From the NCBI GenBank assembly GCA_910579035.1, contig CAJTSR010000010.1:1-64000 (forward strand): 64,000 bases of DNA, given 5' to 3'. The stretch is from an uncultured Muribaculaceae bacterium (lineage in GTDB: Bacteria > Bacteroidota > Bacteroidia > Bacteroidales > Muribaculaceae). The position numbers and the translations under genes are program-made. How positions within the stretch are numbered: the first letter of the stretch is position 1; every line of letters begins with the position of its first letter. This document shows, piece by piece, positions 24,671-34,386 of this stretch. Below the pieces are notes generated by a model. The model was not told where the DNA came from. It saw only the letters and a program-made list of their open reading frames with translations, and did not search any database.

Positions 24671-25918
24671 TTAGCTTTTACGAGGCATAAACAAGCGCAA
24701 GATTTTAGGAGATTGCCCTAAAAGATAGATTATAAGCATACTGGCCATATATATACATAGAGCCGTGGTATGTATTCGGCCGTCATCGACAGGTCTGATT
24801 TCAGACAGGACATTGCTGTCGTCGCCGTCTTCTATCAGCTCAGGATCCAAGGACGACAAGGTGCGTTTCCATATTATCTTCCCGTCCCGGGTCATAACCA
24901 ACGACGCCACCCCGCGTGAGATCATCTTAAGCGACACGGGATCTGCCGAATAGACGTCAAAATCAGGTCTTACCCAGTCTTTCCATTCTTCGAGTGTGTC
25001 GCCGAACGAACCGACCACGGCAATCAGCTCCACTCCCCTCTTCCGACCGTAATCTGCAACAGAGTTGACAAAGTGCGAGCGCGACAAAAACTGCATATTC
25101 GGGTCCGGGACAATAAGGAAAAGCTGCTCTCCCTCGGAATTTACTATATATTCCGACACTTCTTCGCCATCACTGTCGAACACGCTGCAAGACGCATCTT
25201 CGGATTGGCCTCCGGCTTCTGCGTCAACAAAGACCCAGGTGCTGTCGGGAATATTGTCGAGTGTGAAATTGCGGCGTTCGCCGTTTTTTTCGTATGTGAA
25301 ATATGTGTCTGCTCCGTAGTCGGCAGGATGAAACATCTGCGTGCCAAGCTTGAACGGTCGGAAATCAACTACCGGCTGGGTGTTGTACCCCACAAATGCG
25401 AGGAAGAAGGGGAAAAGAAGCGACACACTTATGGCAAGCCATTGAACCGGTGCAGGGACAAGACCGGCAACAGAACGGTTGTATGCGGCAAGATAAACGA
25501 TAAGAGCCGTCAAAACTATGTTTTTGGCGAAAGTAAACCAGTTGGAAACTATTATAAAATCGCCAAAACAGCCACAATCGGCCACAGGGTCGGCCACAGC
25601 TATATAAAGCGTAAGAGGAAGCATCAGCACCATAAACGCGGCGGCAGTCCACACAGAGAATCGTTTCATAGCGCCTATGGCTATGAGTACGCCTGTGCAG
25701 AACTCTATAGAGGCTACCGACACGCAGGCAGCCACTATCAGTTCGGCAGGCAGGGACCAGTCCCATACGGCAAGGTACTCGCCCGTCTTGATAACAAATC
25801 CCCACGGGTCGATTGCCTTGGCCCACCCGGCTATTGCGAATGTGGCACCAACGACAAGGCGCGACAACCATACGGCAGCGCGCCTCAATCTCATTCTATT
25901 TTGCAGGCTCAGACTCAT
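24671..25918 (-). CDS. DoxX/MauE-type membrane protein with periplasmic domain
   Basis: 415 residues. Four hydrophobic helices in the first 170 residues form a DoxX/MauE-like unit with the motif ADCGCFGDF near 112, which marks the Bacteroidetes members. A periplasmic domain of about 200 residues follows, with a thioredoxin-like flavour (QLFLIVPDPN, VVGSFGDTLEEW) but no CxxC, and a last transmembrane helix ends in a basic tail. MauE relatives help disulfide or electron transfer to periplasmic partners; the role here is unproven. Its start overlaps the DUF1599 gene by 23 bases. Confidence 0.78.
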   Translation of the reverse strand: MSLSLQNRMRLRRAAVWLSRLVVGATFAIAGWAKAIDPWGFVIKTGEYLAVWDWSLPAELIVAACVSVASIEFCTGVLIAIGAMKRFSVWTAAAFMVLMLPLTLYIAVADPVADCGCFGDFIIVSNWFTFAKNIVLTALIVYLAAYNRSVAGLVPAPVQWLAISVSLLFPFFLAFVGYNTQPVVDFRPFKLGTQMFHPADYGADTYFTYEKNGERRNFTLDNIPDSTWVFVDAEAGGQSEDASCSVFDSDGEEVSEYIVNSEGEQLFLIVPDPNMQFLSRSHFVNSVADYGRKRGVELIAVVGSFGDTLEEWKDWVRPDFDVYSADPVSLKMISRGVASLVMTRDGKIIWKRTLSSLDPELIEDGDDSNVLSEIRPVDDGRIHTTALCIYMASMLIIYLLGQSPKILRLFMPRKS

Positions 25919-26450
25919 CTGTAAGCTTTATTATACCGAACACAGCATAGTTTATCATATCGAAATAATTCGCATCTATGCCTTCCGACACCTTGGTGCG
26001 ACCACGATGGTCTTCAATCTCTTTGGTCCGCTCTATCTTGGCAAGAATAAGATCGACATAGGAAAGCACGCGCATTCCCCGCCACGCTTCGTCGTAATCG
26101 TGGTTTTTGGCAATCATAAGCTTCATTGCGCAGGCTGCCACTTCGTCGTATAGCTCCATAGCCTTGGCATTATCGATATCCTTGTGGTCCGCGAATCCGA
26201 GTTGAAGCTGTATTATCCCCACGATTCCATAATTCACAATCGCTATAAATTCAGGCAGTATTCCCTCTCCCACGGCCGACACGCCCTTTATCTGAAGCGA
26301 GCGTATACGCTTGGCCTTTATAAAGAGCTGGTCTGTGAGGGCTTCGGGCCTCAATATGCGCCATGATGGGCCGTAGTCCTGTAATTTGGCCTCAAAAACA
26401 GAACGACACCGGATCAATGCGGCTGAAAACTGTGCGTTGGTATCTTTCAT
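25896..26450 (-). CDS. DUF1599 protein (tandem domain)
   Basis: 184 residues built of two similar halves: YGPSWRILRPEALTDQLFIKAKRIRSLQ (about 26-53) and YDEAWRGMRVLSYVDLILAKIERTKE (about 117-142). Each is followed by an aspartate/asparagine-containing helix ending in 'NYGIVGIIQL' / 'NYAVFGIIKL'. The family is widespread in Bacteroidetes; some relatives occur with phage nucleotide-modification genes, but the housekeeping role is unknown. It overlaps the DoxX-type gene, so the two are probably cotranslated. Confidence 0.85.
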   Translation of the reverse strand: MKDTNAQFSAALIRCRSVFEAKLQDYGPSWRILRPEALTDQLFIKAKRIRSLQIKGVSAVGEGILPEFIAIVNYGIVGIIQLQLGFADHKDIDNAKAMELYDEVAACAMKLMIAKNHDYDEAWRGMRVLSYVDLILAKIERTKEIEDHRGRTKVSEGIDANYFDMINYAVFGIIKLTDESEPAK

Positions 26451-26464
26451 AAATGTGTTGTTTG

Positions 26465-26496
26465 CGAAAGGAGCCGAGCCTGTCAGGCCCGGCTCC
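26465..26496 (-). terminator. Terminator after the TPR protein gene
   Basis: GGAGCCG (26470-26476) and CGGCTCC (26490-26496), with an inner GCCT/AGGC pairing, form a long GC-rich stem. On the minus strand it is followed by CTTTCG. It lies between the TPR gene and the DUF1599 gene. Confidence 0.6.
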
Positions 26497-26517
26497 CGGA
26501 TTTTGTCAATCTGTAGA

Positions 26518-27741
26518 TTATTGGTATGTCATACGTTTTTTCACGTCGTTGAGCTTGGCTTCGTCGTGAAGATTGTAGTATACATTTTCAAGATATTTGA
26601 GAATGTCGCCGTTGTCCTGATCGATAGCGTAAGCCTGCTCGAGAATTTCGGCAGCTTCTTTGAAAAGGGGCTCGATTTTCTCGGCGAAATACTGCTCGTA
26701 TTCTTTCTGAGTAATAGGAGCGCTGTCGTTCAGAGCATAAGCGCTTTCGCAAAGCTGGCGGCCGTAGTTGTAGAGAGCCTGAGCGTTCTTGGAATCAAGT
26801 TCGATGGCTTTTTTGTATGCTGCAAGAGCTTCGGGGCGCTTTTCGGTGTTTTCGTAAAGCACACCCTGGATCACATAGTACTGCGCTTTTGAAGGATCCT
26901 TGGCGATGGCGTCGTTTATTACGCTGAAAGCCTTGTCGTAGTTCTTAGCCTGAAGGTAGTAGTTAACAACTTGGCCCATGTACATCGGATCCTCGTTGCC
27001 ATAAAGGGGAAGAGCCTCTTCGGCAAGTGCGAGAACGGCTTCCTCATTCTTGGCGCCGGACGCAACAGCTATTGCGTAATCATAGAGCTGCTTCTTGGTG
27101 TAGCCTTTAGATTTGGCGAGCAGGAAAGCTTCGAGAGCCTTGTCGAGTTTGTCGCCCTGCCAAGCTGCCAGAGCCTGATTGAAAGCGATTTCACCGAAGA
27201 TGCTGTCGGCAGGAATATTGGAGATTTTTTCGCGTACAGCAGGGATTTCGGGCAGTGCGTTGAACAAAGCCCAGCAGCGGTATGCGCCGTCAAAATCCTT
27301 GGCATTGTAGAGATCGGCACCGGCAGAGGTATAGTCGGTGAAGTGGCCTGCGAGCAAACCAATCATCTCTTTGGAGTATTTGGGCTTTACCTTGCCTTTG
27401 GCGTCAGGAACAGAGTCAAGCGGGAATGCCTTCTCGAACATATCGTAGCCCTGGAGGAGGAGCTTGCCCATCTTCACTTCGTCGCCTTCTTTAAGCTTGT
27501 TGAAGGATTTGAGGCCGAGGAGCTTGTCGTATTCTGCGAACGACGCCTTGCCGGGAATGAAGTAGGTCTGAGCCATCTGGGCTGTTGCCGGGTCGCTGAA
27601 GGCCGGTGTAATGATAGTTACAACCTTAGCGGCTTCTTCGCCACCTTTCATGGCACGTTCGGCTTCTTTCACCACGCTAACCTGTGCGCTTGCAGAGGCT
27701 GCCACAGCGAGGCTGAGAGCGAGGAAACTAATTTTCTTCAT
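26518..27741 (-). CDS. Secreted tetratricopeptide-repeat protein
   Basis: 407 residues from ATG 27741, where a signal peptide begins (MKKISFLALSLAVAASASAQ); the frame upstream to 27825 is not needed. TPR units are seen around residues 230-340, e.g. AKNYDKAFSVINDAIAKDPS and KRPEALAAYKKAIELDSKNA. It probably serves as a periplasmic scaffold; no partner is evident. It follows gyrA by about 30 bases and may be partly cotranscribed with it. A second secreted TPR protein is encoded at 41495. Confidence 0.85.
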   Translation of the reverse strand: MKKISFLALSLAVAASASAQVSVVKEAERAMKGGEEAAKVVTIITPAFSDPATAQMAQTYFIPGKASFAEYDKLLGLKSFNKLKEGDEVKMGKLLLQGYDMFEKAFPLDSVPDAKGKVKPKYSKEMIGLLAGHFTDYTSAGADLYNAKDFDGAYRCWALFNALPEIPAVREKISNIPADSIFGEIAFNQALAAWQGDKLDKALEAFLLAKSKGYTKKQLYDYAIAVASGAKNEEAVLALAEEALPLYGNEDPMYMGQVVNYYLQAKNYDKAFSVINDAIAKDPSKAQYYVIQGVLYENTEKRPEALAAYKKAIELDSKNAQALYNYGRQLCESAYALNDSAPITQKEYEQYFAEKIEPLFKEAAEILEQAYAIDQDNGDILKYLENVYYNLHDEAKLNDVKKRMTYQ

Positions 27742-27772
27742 CTTAAGGTGTTTATGTTTGTGTAAAGTTAAT

Positions 27773-30346
27773 TCAATCTTCATTTTCTTCAACGCCTGCC
27801 TCTGTATCCTCGTCGGCTTCATCAAGCTCTACTTCGGCTTCAAGAGCGAGTTCGGGGAGTTCTTCTGCATCAGCCGCTATTGCAACTGCCTCTTCTTCGG
27901 GGTCGGCATCGACACAACATACAGAAGCTATTGAGTCGCCACGCTTTTCGAGGTTGATAATGCGCACGCCCTGTGTGGCGCGGCCCATCACCCTTATGTC
28001 GGCAACGTGGATACGGATTGCGACACCGCTCTTATTTATAATCATCAAATCGTTATCATCGTTAACGCTTTTGAATGCAATAAGTTCGCCTGTCTTGTCC
28101 GTAATATTCATAGTCTTGACACCCTTGGCGCCTCTGCGGGTTATTCGGTACGCGTCAAGTAGAGAGCGCTTTCCGAAGCCGTTCTGCGACAGCGTCATGA
28201 CCGTGTTCTCGGTATTTTCGGGCATGGCAATCAGTCCGACAACTTCGTCGTCTGTTCCTTCGTCGATGCGCATACCGCGAACACCGGTGCTCACGCGGCC
28301 CATGGCACGCAGCTGGTCCTCGTGGAATCGGATGGTGCGTCCGTGGCGGTTCGACATCAGAATCTCGCAATTGCCGTCGGTAAGTTCCACGCCTACCAGA
28401 CTGTCGCCTTCGCGGATTATGAGCGCTTTTTTACCCTTGGCCATTACGCGGGCATATTCTGTGAGCGATGTCTTCTTGATTATGCCGTTGCGTGTTGCGA
28501 AGACCAGATAGTGACTTGACGTAAATTCGGGATCGTCAAGCTGGCGGCAGGCTATGTACGCATTCACGCTGTCGCCCTGCTCGATATTGAGCAGGTTCTG
28601 AAGAGCGCGTCCCTTGCTGTTTTTGCTTCCCTCGGGCAGTTCGTACACACGCATTTTGTATACGAGGCCGCGGTCGGTAAAGAACAGCATGGTATTGTGC
28701 ATCGATGCCGTGTATATGTGCTCGATAAAGTCACCGTCGCGCGTGTCTGTGCCTTTGGCGCCTACTCCGCCACGGTTCTGAGCCCGGAATTCTCCAAGCG
28801 GTGTGCGCTTGATATAGCCGAGATGCGATATAGTGATAATCATATCGTCATCGGCATAGAAATCCTCGGCATTGAATGTGCCTGCCGTGTAGTCAATTGC
28901 GGTGCGGCGGGCATCGCCGTACTTATTGCTTATCTCGCGCAACTCGCTCTCGATAAGCGCACGCAGCACATTGGGATCATTAAGTATCAGAAGCAGTTCG
29001 TCTATGCGGGCGTGGATTGCGTCGAGGTCGCGCTGCAGCTCCTCTATGGCAAGGCCGGTAAGAGCACGCAGACGCATATCGACGATGGCCTGAGTCTGCA
29101 TGTCGGTGAGTCCGAAGCGTGCTGCGAGGGTGTTGCGAGCCTCTTCCGCTGTCTTGGACGCCTTGATTATGGCAATTACCTCGTCGATGTTCTGAACGGC
29201 TATCATCAAGCCCTCAAGGATATGAGCGCGTTCGCGGGCTTTCTTAAGCTCAAATTCCGTACGGCGTGTAACTACCTCGTGACGGTGGTCGATGAATGCC
29301 TGAAGTATTTCTTTGAGATTGAGCGTGCGCGGGCGACCATTGACGAGAGCCACATTGTTGACGCTGAACGACGACTGCATTGCAGTGAGCTTGTACAGCT
29401 TGTTGAGAACCACGTTTGCGTTCGCATCACTTTTGAGTGTGATAACAATGCGCATACCGTCGCGGTCGCTTTCGTCGTTTATGTTGGAAATGCCGTCAAG
29501 ACGTTTGTCAACCACCAGGTCGGCGATGTTCTTGATAAGTTCGGCACGGTTCACGCCATACGGTATTTCTGTAACCACTATAAGCTCGTGGTCGGCTTTC
29601 TGCTCTATCTCAGCTTTCGCGCGAATCACGACACGGCCGCGGCCTGTTTCGTATGCTTCGCGCACACCATCGTAACCATAGATTATGCCGCCGGTAGGAA
29701 AGTCGGGGGCTGTGATAATCTTCGACAGCTCGCTTATTTCGAGTTCGGGATTCTCAAGCAACGCTATGCACGCGTCGATTGACTCCTTCAGGTTGTGAGG
29801 CGGCATATTCGTCGCCATACCAACGGCAATACCCGCCGCTCCGTTTACCAACAGGTTGGGGAAACGCGTTGGCAGCACAACCGGCTCCTTGCGGGAGTTG
29901 TCATAGTTCGGCTGGAAGTCTACCGTGTCTGCCTCGATGTCGCGCAGCATCTCTTCTCCAAGGGGATCAAGGCGCACTTCGGTATAACGCATTGCTGCGG
30001 GCGAGTCGCCGTCGATAGAGCCGAAGTTGCCGTGGCCGTCAATAAGCGTGTGGCGCATCGACCACCATTGTGCCATACGGGCAACGGTGCCATATATGCT
30101 GGAGTCGCCGTGCGGGTGGTACTTACCCATTACCTCGCCCACACAGTTTGCTGATTTCTTGTGAGGCTTATTACTGTTGTTGCCCATCTCGTTCATACCG
30201 AACAAGACACGACGATGAACGGGCTTCATGCCATCTCGAACGTCGGGAAGGGCTCGCGACACTATCACCGACATAGAATAGTCGATGTAGGCCGTCTTCA
30301 TCTCATTTTCAATATTGATTTTAAATATGCGGTCTTCTTCCAACAT
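27773..30346 (-). CDS. gyrA: DNA gyrase subunit A
   Basis: 857 residues. The breakage-reunion subunit of gyrase. The active-site tyrosine is Y121 in AAMRYTEVRL. The quinolone region reads HPHGDSSIYG; the serine equivalent to E. coli S83 is S82, and the D87 equivalent is glycine. The GyrA box is QNRGGVGAKG in the C-terminal beta-pinwheel, followed by an acidic tail. Length and order are normal. A TATCTTTG box lies about 85 bases upstream. Confidence 0.96.
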   Translation of the reverse strand: MLEEDRIFKINIENEMKTAYIDYSMSVIVSRALPDVRDGMKPVHRRVLFGMNEMGNNSNKPHKKSANCVGEVMGKYHPHGDSSIYGTVARMAQWWSMRHTLIDGHGNFGSIDGDSPAAMRYTEVRLDPLGEEMLRDIEADTVDFQPNYDNSRKEPVVLPTRFPNLLVNGAAGIAVGMATNMPPHNLKESIDACIALLENPELEISELSKIITAPDFPTGGIIYGYDGVREAYETGRGRVVIRAKAEIEQKADHELIVVTEIPYGVNRAELIKNIADLVVDKRLDGISNINDESDRDGMRIVITLKSDANANVVLNKLYKLTAMQSSFSVNNVALVNGRPRTLNLKEILQAFIDHRHEVVTRRTEFELKKARERAHILEGLMIAVQNIDEVIAIIKASKTAEEARNTLAARFGLTDMQTQAIVDMRLRALTGLAIEELQRDLDAIHARIDELLLILNDPNVLRALIESELREISNKYGDARRTAIDYTAGTFNAEDFYADDDMIITISHLGYIKRTPLGEFRAQNRGGVGAKGTDTRDGDFIEHIYTASMHNTMLFFTDRGLVYKMRVYELPEGSKNSKGRALQNLLNIEQGDSVNAYIACRQLDDPEFTSSHYLVFATRNGIIKKTSLTEYARVMAKGKKALIIREGDSLVGVELTDGNCEILMSNRHGRTIRFHEDQLRAMGRVSTGVRGMRIDEGTDDEVVGLIAMPENTENTVMTLSQNGFGKRSLLDAYRITRRGAKGVKTMNITDKTGELIAFKSVNDDNDLMIINKSGVAIRIHVADIRVMGRATQGVRIINLEKRGDSIASVCCVDADPEEEAVAIAADAEELPELALEAEVELDEADEDTEAGVEENED

Positions 30347-30432
30347 ACTATAAAAGAATGTTTGTTAAGCGCTTGTGTCTGCCGGGCCGGACCCTTTGCC
30401 GGGCGTGCGTCTGCAATCGCCGAAATTTCATA

Positions 30433-30440
30433 CAAAGATA
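30433..30440 (-). promoter_or_regulatory. -7 promoter element of gyrA
   Basis: TATCTTTG on the minus strand, exact TAnnTTTG match, giving a leader of about 80 bases. The -33 element is not clear. Confidence 0.45.
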
Positions 30441-30544
30441 CAATATTTTTTCGACACAACCTATTTTTACGACCGCTTTTAGCGGCAGTATGACGCACGT
30501 TTTCCTTTATTCAAAATCCAGACAAAACGAACGCTCGGCAAGAC

Positions 30545-30583
30545 AAAAAACAGCCGCGGAACAGAGCGAGTCTGCGCCGCGGC
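30545..30583 (-). terminator. Terminator of the etf-acyl-CoA dehydrogenase operon
   Basis: GCCGCGG (30553-30559) pairs with CCGCGGC (30577-30583). On the minus strand the stem is followed by a run of six T residues (30550-30545). Confidence 0.8.
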
Positions 30584-30603
30584 CGTTATGATGGATAAAA
30601 TGT

Positions 30604-32304
30604 TTAGATTCCGTATGCTGCAAGCTGCTCAAGTTTGAAGTTTGCGATGAAATCGCTGTGACGCGCCACTTCTGCCTGCACGAATTTGGTGTAGACGGTG
30701 GCAACATCTGTGAAGCTTTCGCATACTTTGGCGTCTTTGAGTAGGAGGTAGCCCATGATTATGTCGCCGGCCATTTCCACGAGTCGGCGTGCCATAAAGT
30801 CGAGGTACTTGGGCTCGTTAACAGCCGCAACGGCGTCGACAGATGCCTGATAAGCCTCGGTGAGCTTGCCAAGGGTTTCAGCCAAGGGCGCGAGTGCTCC
30901 GCTGAATCCTTCGGCGGCATAGCTGTCGATAAGGGTCTTGTAAACGCCTGTGGTGACATAGCGTATGGCAGCCACAACCTGCAGCTGGGTTGTTCCTTCA
31001 TAGATGGAGGTAATGCGGGCGTCGCGATACACGCGTTCGCAAGCATAATCCTTCATAAAGCCCGAGCCGCCGTGAATCTGAATGCAGTCGTAGGCGTTCT
31101 GGTTGCAGTATTCGCTGCCAAGACCTTTTGCAAGAGGGGTAAGGGCGTCGGCAAGACGGCTGTAGTGCTTCATCTCGGCGCGTTCGTCCTCGTTGAGCTT
31201 GCGCTCGCGGGCAATGTCCTCATAGATTTTGTACATATCCACGAAACGGGCGGTTTCATAGAGCAATGTACGTGAAGCCTGAAGCTTGGCATTCATGATA
31301 GCGAGCATTTCGGCCACTGCGGGGAACTCTATGATTGCCTTGCCGAACTGGCGACGCTCGAGAGCGTACTGGTGGGCTTCGCGGTATGCTATTTCGCTGA
31401 CACCCACGCTCTGGGCTGCGATGCCGAGGCGTGCGCCGTTCATAAGAGCCATCACATACTTGATGAGGCCCATACGACGGTTGCCGCAAAGTTCTGCAGG
31501 GGCGTTCTTGTATACGAGTTCGCATGTCGGCGACCCCTTGATACCCATTTTGTTTTCGATGCGGCGCACGGTAACACCACCGTTGCGCTTGTCATAGATG
31601 AACATCGAAAGTCCGCGACCGTCCTTGGTGCCTTCTTCCGAACGGGCGAGTACCAGATGTATGTCGCTGTCGCCGTTTGTGATAAAACGCTTCACGCCAT
31701 TCAGCACCCATGTGCCGTCCTCTTTCTGTGTGGCCTTGAGCATTACGCTCTGAAGGTCGGAGCCGGCATCAGGCTCGGTAAGGTCCATCGACATTGTTTC
31801 GCCTTCGCACACACGGGGTATGTACTTGGCGCGCTGCTCCTCGCTGCCGAATTCATAGAGGGTTTCGGCACAGTCCTGAAGTCCCCACAGGTTTTCAAAG
31901 CCTATGTCGGCACGGCTCACGATTTCCGCAGCCATAATGTAGGGCGTGATAGGCATATTCAGGCCACCGAAGCGACGCGGCATCGCCATACCCATAAGGC
32001 CTGCCTTGCGGCACAGGTCGAGGTTTTCGACAGTGCCGTCGGCGTAATGTGCGCGACCGTCGGAGCAAGAGGCGCCCTGATGGTCTACGGCCTCGGCGTT
32101 TTCGGCGATACGTCCGCCACAAATCTCGCCAACAATTTCGAGCACCTTTTCATAGCTGTCCATCGCATCGGCGAAATCAGCCGGAGCATAGTCGAATTTT
32201 TCGGCATCAGTATAGTTTCGCTCGCGAAGCGCCACTATTTTTTCCATCAGCGGGTGATGGAGGTGGTGCTTTAGCGCGGCGTTGTCGTTATAGTAGTTTG
32301 CCAT
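30604..32304 (-). CDS. Acyl-CoA dehydrogenase
   Basis: 566 residues. An FAD enzyme that oxidises an acyl-CoA to the enoyl-CoA and passes electrons to EtfAB. FAD/substrate motifs are MSMDLTEPDAGSD and LNGVKRFITNGD. The catalytic glutamate is in TSIYEGTTQLQ, and GGSGFMKDY precedes it. The protein is longer than the 380-residue core because of an N-terminal extension and a C-terminal helical extension of about 120 residues, as in larger bacterial members. It is the third gene after etfB and etfA with a one-base gap, so it is surely in the same operon. Confidence 0.92.
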   Translation of the reverse strand: MANYYNDNAALKHHLHHPLMEKIVALRERNYTDAEKFDYAPADFADAMDSYEKVLEIVGEICGGRIAENAEAVDHQGASCSDGRAHYADGTVENLDLCRKAGLMGMAMPRRFGGLNMPITPYIMAAEIVSRADIGFENLWGLQDCAETLYEFGSEEQRAKYIPRVCEGETMSMDLTEPDAGSDLQSVMLKATQKEDGTWVLNGVKRFITNGDSDIHLVLARSEEGTKDGRGLSMFIYDKRNGGVTVRRIENKMGIKGSPTCELVYKNAPAELCGNRRMGLIKYVMALMNGARLGIAAQSVGVSEIAYREAHQYALERRQFGKAIIEFPAVAEMLAIMNAKLQASRTLLYETARFVDMYKIYEDIARERKLNEDERAEMKHYSRLADALTPLAKGLGSEYCNQNAYDCIQIHGGSGFMKDYACERVYRDARITSIYEGTTQLQVVAAIRYVTTGVYKTLIDSYAAEGFSGALAPLAETLGKLTEAYQASVDAVAAVNEPKYLDFMARRLVEMAGDIIMGYLLLKDAKVCESFTDVATVYTKFVQAEVARHSDFIANFKLEQLAAYGI

Positions 32305-32305
32305 T

Positions 32306-33367
32306 TTATTTCGAGTTCTTTTTGTAATATTTGATGAGTTTGGGCACGACGTCTTCCATATTGCCGGTTATCACGTAGTCGGCGATTGCGTTGATGGGAG
32401 CGTTGGGGTCGTTATTGATCGATATTATTATCGAGCTTTCCTGCATGCCTGCTATGTGCTGGATCTGACCGGAGATGCCGCAGGCTATGTACAGTTTGGG
32501 GCGAACGGTCACACCTGTCTGTCCGATCTGGCGTTCGTGTTCGATATAGCCGGCATCGACAGCGGCGCGCGATGCGCCCACTTCTGCACCAAGTGTGTCG
32601 GCAAGGTCAAAGAGGAGCTGGAAGTTTTCCTTGCTGCCAACACCGTAGCCACCCGCCACGATTATGGGAGAATTTTTGATGTTGACCTTGGATTTTTCGA
32701 TATGGCGGTCGATTATCTCTACCACGAAGTCTGCGTCTTCAACATAGTCGGAAGCCTTAAGGTCTACTACCTGTCCTTTGTGGTCGGCATTGTAGACTTC
32801 TTTTTTCATAACGCCTTCGCGAACGGTCGCCATCTGGGGACGGCATTCGGGATTCACGATTGTAGCCACGATATTGCCGCCGAATGCCGGACGAATCTGG
32901 TACAGAAGGTCTTTGTACTCTTTGCCGGTCTTGGCGTCTTTGTGGTCGCCTATTTCAAGCGCTGTGCAATCAGCCGTAAGACCGCTGTGCAGGCAGCTGC
33001 TCACACGAGGGCCGAGGTCGCGGCCTATGCAGGTGGCGCCCATAAGGCAAATCTGCGGTTCGATTTCGCGGAAAAGCTTGATGAGGGCTCCGGCATGGGG
33101 GTTGGAGGTATAGGGGAAGAGGCGTTTGTCCTCGATTTTGTATACAGTGTCGGCGCCGTAGGGGAAAATCTGCTTTTCGATTCCTTCGAGCTTGTCGCCA
33201 AGCACTACTGCTTCAAGTTTTACGCCAAGACGGTCGGCCAGCACACGGCCTTTTGTAAGGAGCTCAAGGCTCACGTCGGCTATGCGGCCCTCGTCGTATT
33301 CGCAGTAGACTATAAGGTTGTTCTTTTCTGCCATTGCTTCAGTTGTATAGGATTGGATGGGCTGCAT
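32306..33367 (-). CDS. etfA: Electron transfer flavoprotein alpha subunit
   Basis: 353 residues from an ATG overlapping the etfB stop (ATGA); the internal ATG at 33334 (MAEKNNLIVYCEY) matches homolog starts better and cannot be excluded. It carries the FAD-binding C-terminal domain with VAGGYGVGSKENF, SRAAVDAGYIEHERQIGQTG and YIACGISGQIQHIAGM. With EtfB it accepts electrons from the acyl-CoA dehydrogenase encoded immediately downstream. A cytosolic heterodimer. Confidence 0.94.
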   Translation of the reverse strand: MQPIQSYTTEAMAEKNNLIVYCEYDEGRIADVSLELLTKGRVLADRLGVKLEAVVLGDKLEGIEKQIFPYGADTVYKIEDKRLFPYTSNPHAGALIKLFREIEPQICLMGATCIGRDLGPRVSSCLHSGLTADCTALEIGDHKDAKTGKEYKDLLYQIRPAFGGNIVATIVNPECRPQMATVREGVMKKEVYNADHKGQVVDLKASDYVEDADFVVEIIDRHIEKSKVNIKNSPIIVAGGYGVGSKENFQLLFDLADTLGAEVGASRAAVDAGYIEHERQIGQTGVTVRPKLYIACGISGQIQHIAGMQESSIIISINNDPNAPINAIADYVITGNMEDVVPKLIKYYKKNSK

Positions 33368-34239
33368 CAGCCTATTGTATGGTTAGCGATGAGTTCTTTG
33401 ACGAGTTCCTCGATCTGGGCGTCGTCGTTGTCGAGTCGGCGGCTTTCTTTTGCTGTGAATACCACGTTCTCGATTGCCTTTACCTTTGTGGGAGAACCGG
33501 CAAGACCTATCTGCTCGGGATCTGCCTCCACGTATGCTGCGCCCCATTCTGCTATGTTAAGTTCGGGCGATGCAGCAAGACGCTTTTCGGCAACTTCCGA
33601 TACTCCGGCCTGTTCCGATGTGGAAGCCGCATACTTGTATTTCATAACTCGGCGGGCGTTGCGCGGACGGCATTCGGCAGCCGAACCGTTTACGGTAACC
33701 ACGCAAGGCAGAGGAGCCTTTACAGTTTCCACACCGTGTTCAAGACGGCGACGGATAACGATGCTGCCGTTTCCTGCTTCGATGATTTCTTCAGCGTAAG
33801 TCACCTGCGGGAGTCCGAGCTTTTCTGCTATCTGGGGGCCTACCTGAGCGGTATCACCGTCGATAGCCTGACGTCCGCCAAGAATAATGTCGTAGTTGCC
33901 TATCTTTTTCACGGCCTGGGCAAGCGAATAAGAGGTGGCAAGTGTGTCGGCGCCACCAAGCGCCCTGTCGGTAAGCACGATGCCACTGTCTGCTCCGCGA
34001 TAGATTGCTTCGCGGATTACCTCAGCTGCACGAGGAAGACCCATCGTGAGTATTGTGACGGTGCTGCCGGGATTAGCGTCTTTGAGGCGGAGAGCCTGCT
34101 CCAAAGCGTTTAGGTCCTCGGGGTTAAAGATAGCAGGAAGGGCTGCACGGTTTATGGTACCGTCTTCCTTCATGGCATCTTTGCCTACGTTGCGGGTGTC
34201 GGGCACCTGCTTAGCAAGCACTATGATGTTCAAACTCAT
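33367..34239 (-). CDS. etfB: Electron transfer flavoprotein beta subunit
   Basis: 290 residues. It starts IIVLAKQVPDTRNVG, with NPEDLNALEQALRLKD and the beta-subunit signature VTYAEEIIEAGNGSIVIRRRLEHGVE (residues about 151-176). It binds AMP or FAD and pairs with EtfA. First gene of the etfB-etfA-acyl-CoA dehydrogenase operon, driven by an exact consensus promoter about 50 bases upstream. The trio suggests oxidation, or bifurcating reduction, of an acyl-CoA/enoyl-CoA couple. Confidence 0.94.
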   Translation of the reverse strand: MSLNIIVLAKQVPDTRNVGKDAMKEDGTINRAALPAIFNPEDLNALEQALRLKDANPGSTVTILTMGLPRAAEVIREAIYRGADSGIVLTDRALGGADTLATSYSLAQAVKKIGNYDIILGGRQAIDGDTAQVGPQIAEKLGLPQVTYAEEIIEAGNGSIVIRRRLEHGVETVKAPLPCVVTVNGSAAECRPRNARRVMKYKYAASTSEQAGVSEVAEKRLAASPELNIAEWGAAYVEADPEQIGLAGSPTKVKAIENVVFTAKESRRLDNDDAQIEELVKELIANHTIG

Positions 34240-34292
34240 AATTGCTGTATTTTAATTATTTTTTTCTTTAATTCAGGAATATGAACAGGCTG

Positions 34293-34324
34293 CAAAATTA
34301 GCACAATTTAATTTCCCAACCAAA
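34293..34324 (-). promoter_or_regulatory. Consensus promoter of etfB-etfA-acd
   Basis: On the minus strand TTTG (34324-34321), 20 bases, TAATTTTG (34300-34293). Exact match to the Bacteroidetes consensus. Confidence 0.75.
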
Positions 34325-34386
34325 GCTTTTGACTAAGGCGGGGGTCTATGTGTGTTAAAATTTGCAATCAGAGCATATCAGTGTCC

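Noticed and set aside
28744..30100. Glycine at the GyrA position equivalent to E. coli D87, suggesting quinolone resistance
   Set aside because: The motif HPHGDSSIYG is, to my knowledge, normal for Bacteroidales GyrA, and the key serine is kept.
32456..33799. 447-codon plus-strand frame opposite etfA and etfB
   Set aside because: It is a shadow of two clear genes on the other strand, with no recognisable domain; long antisense frames are common in GC-rich coding regions.
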